In this document: positions 1 to 9,300 of the stretch, piece after piece
Numbering within the stretch: the first letter of the stretch is position 1
How the letters are laid out: each line of letters starts with the position of its first letter
Assembly: GCA_001839685.1 (NCBI GenBank)
Contig: MLAK01001446.1
Location: forward strand, 1-15,458
Direction of reading: 5' to 3'
Length of the DNA: 15,458 bases
Origin: Tritrichomonas foetus
Lineage: Eukaryota > Parabasalia > Tritrichomonadida > Tritrichomonadidae
The notes under the pieces: generated by a model
What the model was told of the DNA's origin: nothing
The model's input: the letters and a program-made list of their open reading frames with translations, nothing else
Database searches by the model: none
Program-made: the position numbers and the translations under genes

Positions 1-543
1 CTTTCATATAGGAGGTTTCCTAAAAATGAAATATATGATAAAATAAAAGAAATTGGATATAGACCTTTCATGATAAAATATGAAATTAATATAAATGAAA
101 ATAATGAAATCACACCTATTGATTGTGTGTCTATTAATATTTCACAACGTTTTAAAATTAATTCATATTATATTCAAAATATTAAGAACATTTATAAATA
201 TTATATTAATAATAATATCCCTTTCAAATATGACGAAAATAAAATAATGTATTCATTTATTAATTTAATTGACCCCACACATCCATATAAATTAGATACA
301 TTAGAAGATAAATTAAATTTAGTTAATGATGCATTAGAGAAGGACGAAATTAAAAAAATACTAGATTTATATAATACAATAAAAGAAGTTAAATTTAACC
401 CTGCATTAATTGCGATTATTAAAGATTATTTAGGCAATGTTTCCGAAAATGTACAATTTCACTTACAGAACGAAATAAGAGAAATTAACGAAATCATGAC
501 AGGTGAAGGGTGGGGTTTATTATCATATATTCATAATTTGTAA
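1..543 (+). CDS. 3' part of an unrecognised AT-rich protein gene
   Basis: The reading frame is already open at base 1 and runs to the TAA at 541-543, giving 180 visible residues. An in-frame ATG lies at 70, but the codons before it are equally protein-like, so I read this as a gene cut by the window edge. The product is rich in Asn, Ile, Lys and Tyr. Its second half looks alpha-helical, with a stretch of alternating charged and aliphatic residues at about 97-140 of the visible part, and it ends in GEGWGLLSYIHNL. I see no signal peptide, membrane segment or cysteine motif. The stop is followed at once by ATAAA, so TAAATAAA overlaps the stop codon and could act as a polyadenylation signal. By eye its composition is more AT-biased than the minus-strand genes to its right. 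It converges on the gene at 898-1785. Family and function are unknown. Confidence 0.7.
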   Translation, partial: LSYRRFPKNEIYDKIKEIGYRPFMIKYEININENNEITPIDCVSINISQRFKINSYYIQNIKNIYKYYINNNIPFKYDENKIMYSFINLIDPTHPYKLDTLEDKLNLVNDALEKDEIKKILDLYNTIKEVKFNPALIAIIKDYLGNVSENVQFHLQNEIREINEIMTGEGWGLLSYIHNL

Positions 544-554
544 ATAAAATTTAT

Positions 555-676
555 TTTTCCCCCATAATTTCCATCATTCACGACTATAAAAACGCGATAA
601 ATAACGAATATAAAAAATGAAAATATGTGGTGAACGAATGAATGGGGAATTTATGATAAAATAGAATGGGGGAAAA
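555..676. repeat. Short inverted repeat around the first 193-base unit
   Basis: TTTTCCCCCAT at 555-565 is the exact reverse complement of ATGGGGGAAAA at 666-676. The arms are 100 bases apart. Ten bases of the right arm (ATGGGGGAAA) recur at 859-868 in the second unit, so either copy could pair with the left arm. It could be the residue of a small inverted-repeat element or a structure in the convergent 3' ends. An 11-base arm is modest evidence. Confidence 0.4.
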
Positions 677-868
677 TAGGGACCAAAGGAATATATAAAA
701 ATGTTATGAATAGAATAATTTTTCATTCGTTGGTTTCATTTCTGGATATTTATAGGGGGGAGTACATGGATAACGACTATAAAAATGGAAAAAAATATCG
801 ACAACACAAAGGTTAAAAATCGATTGAGTTCATTCATGGGGTATTAATGAAAAATAGAATGGGGGAAA
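580..868. repeat. Degenerate direct repeat with 193-base offset (two units)
   Basis: Two separate words recur at exactly the same offset. ACGACTATAAAAA at 580-592 recurs at 773-785, and AAAATAGAATGGGGGAAA at 658-675 recurs at 851-868; both shifts are 193 bases. The bases just before the second word are also related (AATGGGGAATTTATGA against CATGGGGTATTAATGA), while the middle of each unit is poorly matched. The shared register argues for an old tandem duplication or two members of a satellite-like family rather than chance. The function is unknown. Confidence 0.6.
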
Positions 869-897
869 TGGTCGATGTTGGGGCTTTATGATTTGGG

Positions 898-1785
898 TTA
901 TTTTTGAATTGATGGTGGTGATGACGTGAAACGTTTTAGGGGGTCGTAATGACCCAAACATAATATATAATATTTAATATTTTTTTTATAAAATGAACTT
1001 AACAGATATTTTTTAGTTGAAATTGTTTCATTAAAATATGTCTGAAAATTCAATTCATTCATGAGGGAGTGAGCAATTTTTAAGTTTTTACAAGGCACAA
1101 TTATTTTTTTGGACTTTCGAACAACAGATGGATTGTAAATCAATCTTTTCCGCTTTTCGTTTTGAGTTAGCTCTTCATGTTTATATTGTTTTAATTGTTT
1201 TTCTTTAAAATTCGAAATCTTTATTGTAAAAAATGGAATTTGCAAAATATCATCAACAATATTAATCTTTGTTTTGAATCTTGGGAAAGCAGAAATAAAA
1301 GTTGCTATCATTTTGGCATTTTGAATATTTCTTTTTGTGCCAAGAATACTGTTAAAAGTACAAGAAAATATTCTTGCATTTTTATCCTGTTCTTCTTTAT
1401 GCTCAACTTTTCCGGCCATACTTTTTATCAAATCTTCAAAAAATGATGGAACCGGGTAAAAATATAGCTGTGGATTGGTTATTTCCATTTCTTTTATAGC
1501 AATAAAATTAGATGCCTTTGTTACCGGAATGTGATCAAAAAGTTCATGAAGTTCATTAGTATTCATTTCATTTTTGGTAAAAATAAAAAGAAATCGTATC
1601 TTTTTCTTAATATGATTGTTACCATTATTTTGACTAGAAATATCTGATCTGTCCATTAAATAGTCAGATATAAAATCAATATGATTTTTTACTCGCCCTT
1701 CCCTCCAAACTTCAATAGACGCATTTGGATTAATCTTAGGAATAATAAAATACTTTGTTTTAATTTCCTGATTTGTAACTGCCAT
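898..1785 (-). CDS. Unrecognised 295-residue protein
   Basis: The gene starts at ATG 1785, which is the first ATG after an in-frame TAA at 1813-1815, and it stops with TAA at 898-900. A TAAA lies about 14 bases after the stop. The protein is rich in Phe, Ile, Lys and Asn and has no signal peptide or membrane segment. The N-terminal part (residues 1-140) alternates short strand-like stretches such as KYFIIPKINP and IRFLFIFTKN with helical ones, as in a compact alpha/beta fold. A basic patch, NEKRKRLIYN, lies near residue 212 and a second, VVRKSKKIIVPCKN, near 223. The C-terminal 20 residues look disordered (SSPPSIQK). I recognise no catalytic motif or named domain, so no function is assigned. 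The 3' end of the gene abuts the G-rich repeat gap. Confidence 0.75.
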   Translation of the reverse strand: MAVTNQEIKTKYFIIPKINPNASIEVWREGRVKNHIDFISDYLMDRSDISSQNNGNNHIKKKIRFLFIFTKNEMNTNELHELFDHIPVTKASNFIAIKEMEITNPQLYFYPVPSFFEDLIKSMAGKVEHKEEQDKNARIFSCTFNSILGTKRNIQNAKMIATFISAFPRFKTKINIVDDILQIPFFTIKISNFKEKQLKQYKHEELTQNEKRKRLIYNPSVVRKSKKIIVPCKNLKIAHSLMNELNFQTYFNETISTKKYLLSSFYKKNIKYYILCLGHYDPLKRFTSSPPSIQK

Positions 1786-2199
1786 TAAAACAAAAAGTAA
1801 ATTTTTTGAAGCTTATCAGAAAGTGAAAAGGCATATTTTTTTCTCATTCAAATAATTGACAAATTGATTCCTTCTGAATTATTCAAAGTATTTATGAGGA
1901 AAAAATTGAATATGTGACTACACTTTGGCCATATTACATCAGAAAATCTGGCAACACTATTTTGCTTTTTTCATCAGATCAGATTGCTATTTTTAATAGA
2001 AATCTGAATAAATAATTTGCTTTTCACGTAAAAATATGAAGAAAGGATTTTCATTAATTCTTTTTTCAAACACTAAACTTTTTTTGGGTTTTCTCAAGGC
2101 ATTGAATAAATATTCACGAATCATATCTTCATGATAAATAAATCAAAGCAATATTAATGTTGATAATTTAATATAAAACAATATATTTATTTAATAATA
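1786..2199. other. Intergenic gap between two minus-strand genes
   Basis: This gap of 414 bases holds the 5' flank of the gene at 898-1785 and the 3' flank of the gene at 2200-4545. It is AT-rich with several T-runs on the plus strand. On the minus strand, immediately after the stop at 2200, the sequence TATTATTAAATAAATA contains TAAA and TAAATAAA and is a candidate polyadenylation region. I see no RNA gene, no further coding region and no convincing promoter motif. Confidence 0.5.
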
Positions 2200-4545
2200 T
2201 TAACATTGCTCAACACTTAGTAAGCCAATCAATTCAAGGTCATCATCTTTAAGTTTTGAGAATGTTTCAGATAATTCAGATTTACAATCAAATGTCTTAA
2301 TTGCACTATAAAATTCATTTTTTGGAGAATTTGCAATCAAGAAATGTGTAGCTGCTTGATAAATTTCTTCGTTATCTGTAATCTGTTGAATAACATTTAC
2401 CCAGTCTGCAGAAGTTTTGGCAAATTCTCTCAAAAAATTAATTGGATAAATATCATCACAAAAAGTATCAAGTGCAGCCTTGAATTGACCACTTTTTGCC
2501 AGATTTATTCCAGCAATCATTTTAGAATGTCTTTCGTTCGCACGATTTGGGATATTAAATTCTGATACACAACCAGCAATGAATTGTATTCGCTCATTTC
2601 CTTTAATCCATTTACAAAGCTTTGGAACTACTGGCCAGTCAGAAAAGTGCCAAATTTCGGAATCGTTACTCGATGCGTATTCGATTGCTTCATTTGCAAG
2701 TTTATTCATGTAAGAAAATGCTGCCTTTCTTTCAGCAAGGGACCATTCATCATTATTGAATTGTGGTTTTCCCAGTCTGACAAGAACAGCAGGTTTCAAA
2801 TCTTTTGAGATTTTCGATAAAATAACATCATCTAATGTAGCAATGAGTGATTCATCAATTCTTAGGAACATATTTTTAGCTATTTGACGGTCATTATGAT
2901 TATCAGCTTGATTTTCACTGTATAGTGATGCAATGATGGCCTGGAATAAAATACCTTCAGTGCTATCGGAAAATTGAATATTACTCTCGAATTTGTGTGC
3001 TTGAATCAATTTGACAGCAGCAAGTCTCTGTTCAAGTGATAAAATGTCTTTGAGAATTAAATCAGTAATTTCTTCTTCTTTAAATTCAGCACCTTCAACA
3101 AAGCGTAATCGATGTTTTTTCAATCTCATATCGAAATTGCTTATTTCGTTTAAAATAGCCTGTCGTTGTTCTTTAGTTCCAAAATTAAAAGCTTCAATTA
3201 AAAACGGAACACTTTCTGCCTTTTTTGACAGATTAAGTAATTGAAATCCAATTTCATATGCAGTATTAGCAAATAGTGGACTACTATGGTCTAGCAAACG
3301 TATTCCAATCATTTTAGCTTCAACTGATTGAGCTGAAATTGCAGCTTGTGATAGTCTATTGACATCATCAAAATCTAAAATGTAAAGAGTGGTGTTTTGA
3401 TCAATTGAATTTACCACAACAACACAACGATTTTCATCCACACAAAGAAAAGAAATATTATGGAAGTTATTTCTTGAGATAAGATCAACAATTCCATTAG
3501 AGAAATCAATATTTGCTTTTTCAGGGTTTGGAATTATATCAATATGTTCAGAATTATATAAAACAACAAAATTGGAATTAAAAATTACATTATCGCAATT
3601 ATTTGAATCTCGGAGTTTAGCAGGATCATAGATTTCTTTCCCTGTCTTTGACAATTTCCTTACACATCCTAAAACAACATCAGCGGTCACTAATAAAATA
3701 ACTTTATCTGATAAAAAGCTAATGCTTTTTGGAATGCCTGGAACAGTTAATTGAAAATTGATTTGAATATTTATATTTCGTTCTGGAAGATGCCTTTCAA
3801 TAAATAAAATGTTTCTTCTTTCTTGGGAAAGACCAAAATCGATAAATAGTCTGTTTTCTTCAAGTTTGAGACAATTTGTTCCAGTTGAAAATGGTGTAGA
3901 AATTTGAGATTGATAGTTTTCTAATATTTTGATTATAAATAAAACTCCTTTTGTAACAAGAGCTAAGCGGTCGCCTCTAAAACTGAAAAATGGCCTTTTC
4001 GAACGAACTGGAAGAGGTAATAAAATAACCGTTCTTAAAACTGGTCTGTCGATTAAATCCCATATAATTATAGTTGATTCTGATAATATTAAAATAGAAT
4101 TGTTATAAACTTCACATGTTGGATTTTCAGAAGGCTGAAAAGTGGCCAATAAAAATGTTTGAATTTCATTTTGAGATGGGAGTGGAAAATGCCACTTTTT
4201 GGGCTTGATGTCATTTTCGGGGGCTAAAGCAACAGAAATTCTGCCTTGCTGGTCAGTCGGGCGCCAGTTTAGAAGCAGTCGAAATTGGAATACATTTAAT
4301 TCTTCATTAAAGTCCAAAGACAAAATGGCATCATGCGATTTGATGTACCAAATTTCACGGCAGTCTTCACTTCGAATGAAAATTCTGCATTTTTCGTTCC
4401 ACGGATCGATCTGAAAAACTGATATTTGATGGAGCGTTTTCTTCAATAAAAGAATTTCGTTGTGCCCAGAAAGGGCTGCTGAATTGGCCAAAAACTCAAA
4501 AGGGATAAGTCGGGTTTTAATAAAAGGTGAAGGAAGATGATCCAT
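2200..4545 (-). CDS. Beta-propeller plus alpha-solenoid protein, likely trafficking or coat type
   Basis: The frame is open further upstream, to 4725, but the codon there is GTG (plus-strand CAC at 4723-4725) and no ATG occurs before 4545. The 60 extra residues would be strongly basic and UTR-like, whereas translation from 4545 opens cleanly with MDHLPSPFIKTRLIPF. I therefore use ATG 4545, giving 781 residues. Residues 1 to about 390 are rich in short hydrophobic strands with polar turns, including a WD-like strand end, TIIIWDLIDRP, near 158-168, so a beta-propeller is likely. From about 395 to the end the sequence is almost wholly helical, in paired amphipathic helices (for example LSQAAISAQSVEAKMIGIRL), as in an alpha-solenoid. 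Propeller-solenoid order is typical of HOPS/CORVET subunits, coatomer and intraflagellar-type coats and some nucleoporins. No C-terminal RING cysteines or membrane segment are seen. The exact subfamily is not recognised, and the architecture is inferred by eye. Confidence 0.75.
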   Translation of the reverse strand: MDHLPSPFIKTRLIPFEFLANSAALSGHNEILLLKKTLHQISVFQIDPWNEKCRIFIRSEDCREIWYIKSHDAILSLDFNEELNVFQFRLLLNWRPTDQQGRISVALAPENDIKPKKWHFPLPSQNEIQTFLLATFQPSENPTCEVYNNSILILSESTIIIWDLIDRPVLRTVILLPLPVRSKRPFFSFRGDRLALVTKGVLFIIKILENYQSQISTPFSTGTNCLKLEENRLFIDFGLSQERRNILFIERHLPERNINIQINFQLTVPGIPKSISFLSDKVILLVTADVVLGCVRKLSKTGKEIYDPAKLRDSNNCDNVIFNSNFVVLYNSEHIDIIPNPEKANIDFSNGIVDLISRNNFHNISFLCVDENRCVVVVNSIDQNTTLYILDFDDVNRLSQAAISAQSVEAKMIGIRLLDHSSPLFANTAYEIGFQLLNLSKKAESVPFLIEAFNFGTKEQRQAILNEISNFDMRLKKHRLRFVEGAEFKEEEITDLILKDILSLEQRLAAVKLIQAHKFESNIQFSDSTEGILFQAIIASLYSENQADNHNDRQIAKNMFLRIDESLIATLDDVILSKISKDLKPAVLVRLGKPQFNNDEWSLAERKAAFSYMNKLANEAIEYASSNDSEIWHFSDWPVVPKLCKWIKGNERIQFIAGCVSEFNIPNRANERHSKMIAGINLAKSGQFKAALDTFCDDIYPINFLREFAKTSADWVNVIQQITDNEEIYQAATHFLIANSPKNEFYSAIKTFDCKSELSETFSKLKDDDLELIGLLSVEQC

Positions 4546-5123
4546 AATATCGATTTTTATTATATTTTGAATTGATTTGAGAATTTTGTGAAGAAATTTG
4601 ATCCTACAAAACTTTTTGAATTTCCTACTAGTAATTTTTGAAAGGTTTTTGACAAGGATTTTTTTTCTCCTATTTCGATCATTCTTGTTACAATAATGAT
4701 CTCTTTTATAAAATATCTGTCTCACGATTAATGGGGTGATTATTTGCTATAACCCAAATTATTTGAATTTTGCCTGATCCTTTTCGCTCATCATTCATTT
4801 CTATCTGGCATGTGAAAGAATTTATCACACAAAAAGATGAAGAAAAGCTTCTTTCAAAAGTTTTTTATAGATAATATACATTAAAACCAAAACAGTAAAA
4901 TCTGTAATCAAATATTTTTGAATTTGTTTTCTTTATTTATATACATACCTTCACTTCAAGTGGCAATATTTTATTCATGTGAAAAAGTAATTTCCTTCTA
5001 TTTGTTTTTACTATAGAGTAAATTACAAAAAAAAGTATTTTTCGTGTGATTTTCCTTTCACAAAAAGTTCATTTTACAAAACATCAAAGTTCACAAAAAA
5101 CGCAAACAATTAATTATTTCTTT
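4546..5123. other. Intergenic gap upstream of the propeller-solenoid gene
   Basis: The stretch 4546-4725 stays open in the frame of the downstream gene but has no ATG, and it encodes a Lys/Arg/Asn-rich, low-complexity peptide. I treat it as 5' untranslated or promoter DNA. The remainder, to 5123, is AT-rich and includes the 3' flank of the gene at 5124-5948. A short word related to TTCACAAAAA recurs near 5058 and 5091. I see no RNA gene or recognisable promoter element. Confidence 0.5.
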
Positions 5124-5948
5124 TCATTTTCTGCTCACTCGAGGTGGAGCATTTCGTTGTCCAGTTGGCATCTTTGGAGCACCTTCCATTGATTTCACAC
5201 TTGATGTTGATTTCATCACTGAAGAATTCCTTGTGGAAGATGCCAAATTTGATGTCGAGCTTGCACTAGAATTTGATGCATTTTTTGATGGCGATTTTGA
5301 ATGGTCGGCCGATAAATCATCAGCCATTGGATTGTCATCAAGCTTTAAATCTGCTTTAAATTCATCAACACCATGAATTCTTATTTCATTCATCATTTGT
5401 TGAACAAGCTCAAGTCTTTCATCAATTAAATTCTGAGTTTTCTTCAATTTTTCATTCACTGCATTAAATCCAGTTTCCATCATCTTGCTTGCTGATCCAA
5501 AAACATCGTCAATTTGTTTTCCATCATATATATTTCTCGTTGCTGCATCAAAAGTGTTAATAAAGGATGTATCGATGGATGATTCATTCTTCAAATTTTC
5601 TGTGATTTTGTCATTCAATTCATCCAAGTGAGTCAGCCAGGGCATTTCATCGTCTTTTTCATTTTCAAAACTTTCACCAAATTCTTCTTGGATTTCTCTT
5701 CTCAGAATTTCACTTGCTTCAAACGGGTCCATGTCGCTTGTGATCTTTGATCGTTTTTCTGTCCATGCAGGACTTCTTTCTGCTTTTGATTGAGAAGAAT
5801 CTGATTTCTTTGATGGAAATTGAGATTTTCGAACTTGTGGAAGTTTTTCTTTCGGCTGAGACGATTTCGAGTTTGGTCTGAGTGGCGGAGTTTTTGTGAC
5901 AGCGATGGAAGCGGCAACTTTTCCACCCCTCTTTGGCTGTCGATTCAT
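5124..5948 (-). CDS. Unrecognised 274-residue protein with helical core and basic disordered ends
   Basis: The gene starts at ATG 5948, directly below an in-frame TAA at 5952-5954, and stops with TGA at 5124-5126. It is the only gene here without a TAAA close to the stop. Residues 1-70 are basic and Pro/Ser/Lys-rich (MNRQPKRGGK, PPLRPNSK, RSPAWTEKRSK). Residues 73-98 look like an acidic amphipathic helix containing ILRREIQEEFGESFE. Residues 105-195 are mostly helical with heptad-like spacing (LNDKITENL, MMETGFNAVNEKLKKTQNLI, ERLELVQQMMNEI), suggesting a coiled coil or helical bundle. Residues 215-274 are a Ser/Asn/Ala-rich tail ending in a basic PPRVSRK. The plan, a short helical module between charged disordered arms, fits an adaptor or a subunit of a larger complex. 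I recognise no family, and binding to nucleic acid or the cytoskeleton would be a guess. Confidence 0.75.
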   Translation of the reverse strand: MNRQPKRGGKVAASIAVTKTPPLRPNSKSSQPKEKLPQVRKSQFPSKKSDSSQSKAERSPAWTEKRSKITSDMDPFEASEILRREIQEEFGESFENEKDDEMPWLTHLDELNDKITENLKNESSIDTSFINTFDAATRNIYDGKQIDDVFGSASKMMETGFNAVNEKLKKTQNLIDERLELVQQMMNEIRIHGVDEFKADLKLDDNPMADDLSADHSKSPSKNASNSSASSTSNLASSTRNSSVMKSTSSVKSMEGAPKMPTGQRNAPPRVSRK

Positions 5949-6347
5949 TTTTTATATAAATTTAAAAACGTAAATAATTCAATTTTTCAATAATTTGCAC
6001 GTTAGAATAATGTCATATATGAAAATAACGTCAATTTTCAGAACAAAACTTTTTGCACATTTATGAAAAAGTTAATAATTGTTAATATAAATGGTCGATG
6101 TAAAATAAACAAGATCTAACGAAGAAAATTATTTCGATTCCTGTTCACTTTTATGATGATATATTTGATAGAAGTAATGTTTAACATTTATAAAATTAAA
6201 ATATTTGTAAAAAACAGAATAATCCCACGTGATAATTCTCATCTTTGAACAATAAAATATTGTTTTATTAATATAATGCAAATTGCTAGAAATATATAAA
6301 TAAATAAGCAAACAAACAAAAAAGAAAATAAATAAATAAATAAATAT
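5949..6347. other. Intergenic gap between two minus-strand genes
   Basis: This gap of 399 bases is AT-rich and holds the 5' flank of the gene at 5124-5948 and the 3' flank of the giant gene. A 60-residue minus-strand frame at 6129-6311 is Tyr/Ile/Asn/Lys-rich in the way random AT-rich DNA translates, and I do not call it a gene. The right end is A-rich with a tetranucleotide repeat, listed separately. No RNA gene was seen. Confidence 0.5.
6326..6345. repeat. (AAAT)5 microsatellite in the 3' flank of the giant gene
   Basis: Five perfect AAAT copies occur immediately downstream of the giant gene's stop codon. Read on the minus strand, the stop TAA is followed by A, giving TAAA at the stop, and then by repeated ATTT. 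The tract lies in the presumed 3' untranslated region and is probably length-variable. Confidence 0.8.
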
Positions 6348-9300
6348 TTAAAATACATTATCATCATCGTCTTCTTCTTCATCTTCCTCCATTGACAAGT
6401 AATTTTCTTTTCCTTTAATTTTTATATCTGGTAACTCATTATCTTCATCTGAGTCAAGTAATTCATTATCACTGTTAAGAATATTAAGAGATTTAAGTAA
6501 TTTATCAGCTTTATCACTTGTCATATCAATATCATCTTCTTCACCATCATCAATGTCAAGCCCCATAAGCTTGATTGACTTATGGACATCTTCATCAGAT
6601 GAATGTGGAGAAGGATCAGACATTGTTTCTGCTTCTTTTATGATCGGAATTACATCATCATCATCATCATCAGTTTCATTTTGATCTTCAGAAATATTTA
6701 AATTTCTTGGATGATTGTTTTTTTGTACAATTTCTTCATTATTATCAAGTCCAGGTGACGATATTTTTTTGGCATTCTGAGTAATTTTTCGCATAAACTC
6801 ATCATCATTTTCTTCTTCTTCTTCAAGATCAATCTCATGGAGTTTTTCTTTATTGGCGTTAATATTTGATTTCATTTTGGCCAATAAAGCATCATCAAGT
6901 TCATTATCATCATCATTAAAATTGAAATCTGGCCCAACACTGCTATTATTATCACTATCAGATATTTCATTTGCTTCATCTTCTTGATTTAGAATGTTGT
7001 GATCAAAAGTTCCTTTAGCCTTTGCTTTTTGAATTTTCGCAATAATATCATCAATTTCTTCTTCTTCTTCACTACCTAAAAGATAACTTGATGCATTTTC
7101 TTCAATTTTTTCAGTAGATTCGATGTTTGATTCTTTTATTTCTGTCTTTGCTATTTTACTATCTTGATTAACAATTTTACCTTGCAATTCTAAATTCTCA
7201 TCATTACTTTCATTTTCTTCTTCGTTATAATTTTCATTATTTATAAATTTTTGATTTATTAAATTCTTCATATCTAATTTTTCTTCAAAGTCTTCTTCTT
7301 CGCTGTCCTCACTTTTTAGGAGAGATTCTGATTTGTTTAGACTCTCCATTTGCTCTTGGTTATCTTGATTATTTATGCGTATAGAATGTTTCATGAAAAT
7401 TTCTTTCAAATCTTCGTCTTCTTCGTCATCTTCTTCATTTAAATTGATATTACCATGAATTTTAAGTTCATTGTTTGCAGCAAATAGTTGACTGTTTAAA
7501 CCTTGAATATCTTCTTCTTCTTCTTCTGTTAAAAGATTTGAGTGATTTTGGTTATGATTTAATAAAGCATTACCAAATGAATTATCTTCTTTATTTTCAT
7601 TGTTCATAATGTCGGTATTTTTTGTTGGGATTGAAAGATTTTTATCTGATTCTTTTTCGATATTATTTTCTTTTTCAATTCCTTCTCTTTTTGCTTTCAT
7701 TGCTAAAAACTTTTGCTTAAGTTCCATTAATTCAGGATCGTCTAAATCCGATGAGGAAGTATCAATCTCATCATCATTTATATCATTCAAAAGATTGTCG
7801 TCCAACTCTTCTTCTTCCTCTTCTAATTTCATGTGATTTTCAGTTTTTATTTCATTTGAAGCAAATTTGCGCATTGTATCTTCTTTTGAATCATGCGTTT
7901 CATTTGATTCATTCGAGGTAGTTTGATTAAATCTTGAATGAAATTCATTTAGATCGTAATCATCATCGTCTTCGTCAGAAAATGTAATTTTATCATTGAT
8001 TTCATTTTTTGTTTGTTTTATATCATCACTTTTATCAGTGGATTTTAGATCAATTTCTACTTTGTCTCCGATTTCAATATCTTTTTCATCATCATCTTCT
8101 TCAATATCAGCATTGATCATCCCTTGAGATATTTTATTTGTGCTCATTTTATTTTTCGAAAGTGTTTCATTAATTTGATTAATTAAATCATTTGGGTCCA
8201 GTTTTTCATTGTCTTCATCATAATCATCATTGAAATCTTCGACTTGGGCAGAAATATGATCAACCAGGTCGCTATCAGTACTGAAATCATCATTAGGATC
8301 TTTTGGATTCACTCCTTCTTTTATCGTTTCGCTTTTTGTAACGTTAAGTTCATGATTTACATTTTCGTTGGGATTTGGAGTGATCGCAGGTGATGAAGGA
8401 GCTGTATATTTAAATGAATTATCTTTTTCTTCTTCCTCATCATCATCTAAATTAAAGTCTGTTACTGGTTTATTTACAGGCTTTTCACTTGATGATGATT
8501 CATGTTTTAAAATATTTGGAAATCTAGAAGCAGCAAATGAATCAGAATCTTCTTTAAGAAGGTTTCGAATTTCTGAATCAGTTTCATCTGAATCTTTATC
8601 ATTTAACGATTTCTGGAAATCAAAATCTTTATTACTTAATTCTAATATTTCTTCTTCTTCTTCTTCTTCTTTCGTATCTATTTGGGCTAATTCTTTAGCA
8701 GTATTAAGATTTTTAGGTTCATTAATTTCATCATCGCTTGAAGATAGCAAAATTTCTTTTTCAGCATCAAGAAGATTATGATGAAGAATTTCTTCTTCCT
8801 CTTCCTCTTCTTCAATTTCGACTTTGATTGAATTTGCTAATTGAGATGATTCATTCTTTGGCAAATAAACATCTGCTTTATTATCCTCATTTTCCTCAAT
8901 TTTTTGCATTTGGGTTTTCATTTCATGCTTATGCTTTGTTAATGACGAAATGAAATCATCCACATCACCATCATAGTCTTCTTCTTCATTTTGGTCAATA
9001 TTAATGTTTTTGTAATTATTGTATTTGGTGGCAAGATCTAAAATATCGTCATAATCCTCTTCTTCGTTGAGTTCATTGATGTCATGCTTGAAATTGTCTT
9101 GTTCATGTTTGCTTTTAGATAAACATTCGCCAGTATTTTCTTCTTTTTCGATTATTTCTTCTTCCTCATTCACAATTTTTGCGTTTATAGTTAACTGATC
9201 ATTGTTTGGTCTAGTAATGTCTGCTTTAGCTTCATTTTCAGATTCTTCTTCTTGAACTATTTTTTCTAATTTGTTTGGAATCGTTGGGATTCGTGCATAT

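Larger units (their letters stand above)
544..897. other. Convergent intergenic gap with unusual G-rich runs
   Basis: This gap lies between the 3' ends of two convergent genes. It holds no credible coding region. The left end (544-600) is T/A-rich with a C5 run. The remainder carries several runs of four to six G on the plus strand, near 643, 668, 755, 838 and 861, which is unlike the other gaps in this window. The repeat structure is listed separately. Confidence 0.6.

Noticed and set aside
941..955. Perfect small dyad GGGTCGTAATGACCC
   Set aside because: It is inside the coding end of the 898-1785 gene and its stem is only five base pairs. It is explained as coding sequence, and position relative to the stop does not suggest a terminator.
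1195..1446. Plus-strand 83-codon hydrophobic frame resembling a small membrane protein
   Set aside because: It lies wholly antisense to the better-supported gene at 898-1785. Phe/Ile/Leu richness follows from Lys/Glu/Asn codons on the other strand.
1825..1835. TCACTTTC-like word on the minus strand upstream of the 1785 start, similar to the trichomonad initiator core
   Set aside because: It sits about 41 bases from the ATG, farther than typical for that element, and matching words were not found at comparable positions ahead of the other genes.
6129..6311. 60-codon minus-strand frame in the intergenic gap
   Set aside because: Its composition (Tyr, Ile, Asn, Lys, Phe) is what random AT-rich DNA encodes, and nothing in its context supports translation.
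8368..8781. Ser/Phe-rich plus-strand reading frame of 137 codons antisense to the giant gene
   Set aside because: Codons for Asp, Glu and Ser (GAT, GAA, TCA, TCT) read on the opposite strand give Ser, Phe and Ile and few stops, so long antisense frames are expected. The other antisense frames at 7600, 9650, 9922, 10007, 10186, 12037, 12688, 13807 and 14098 are rejected for the same reason.
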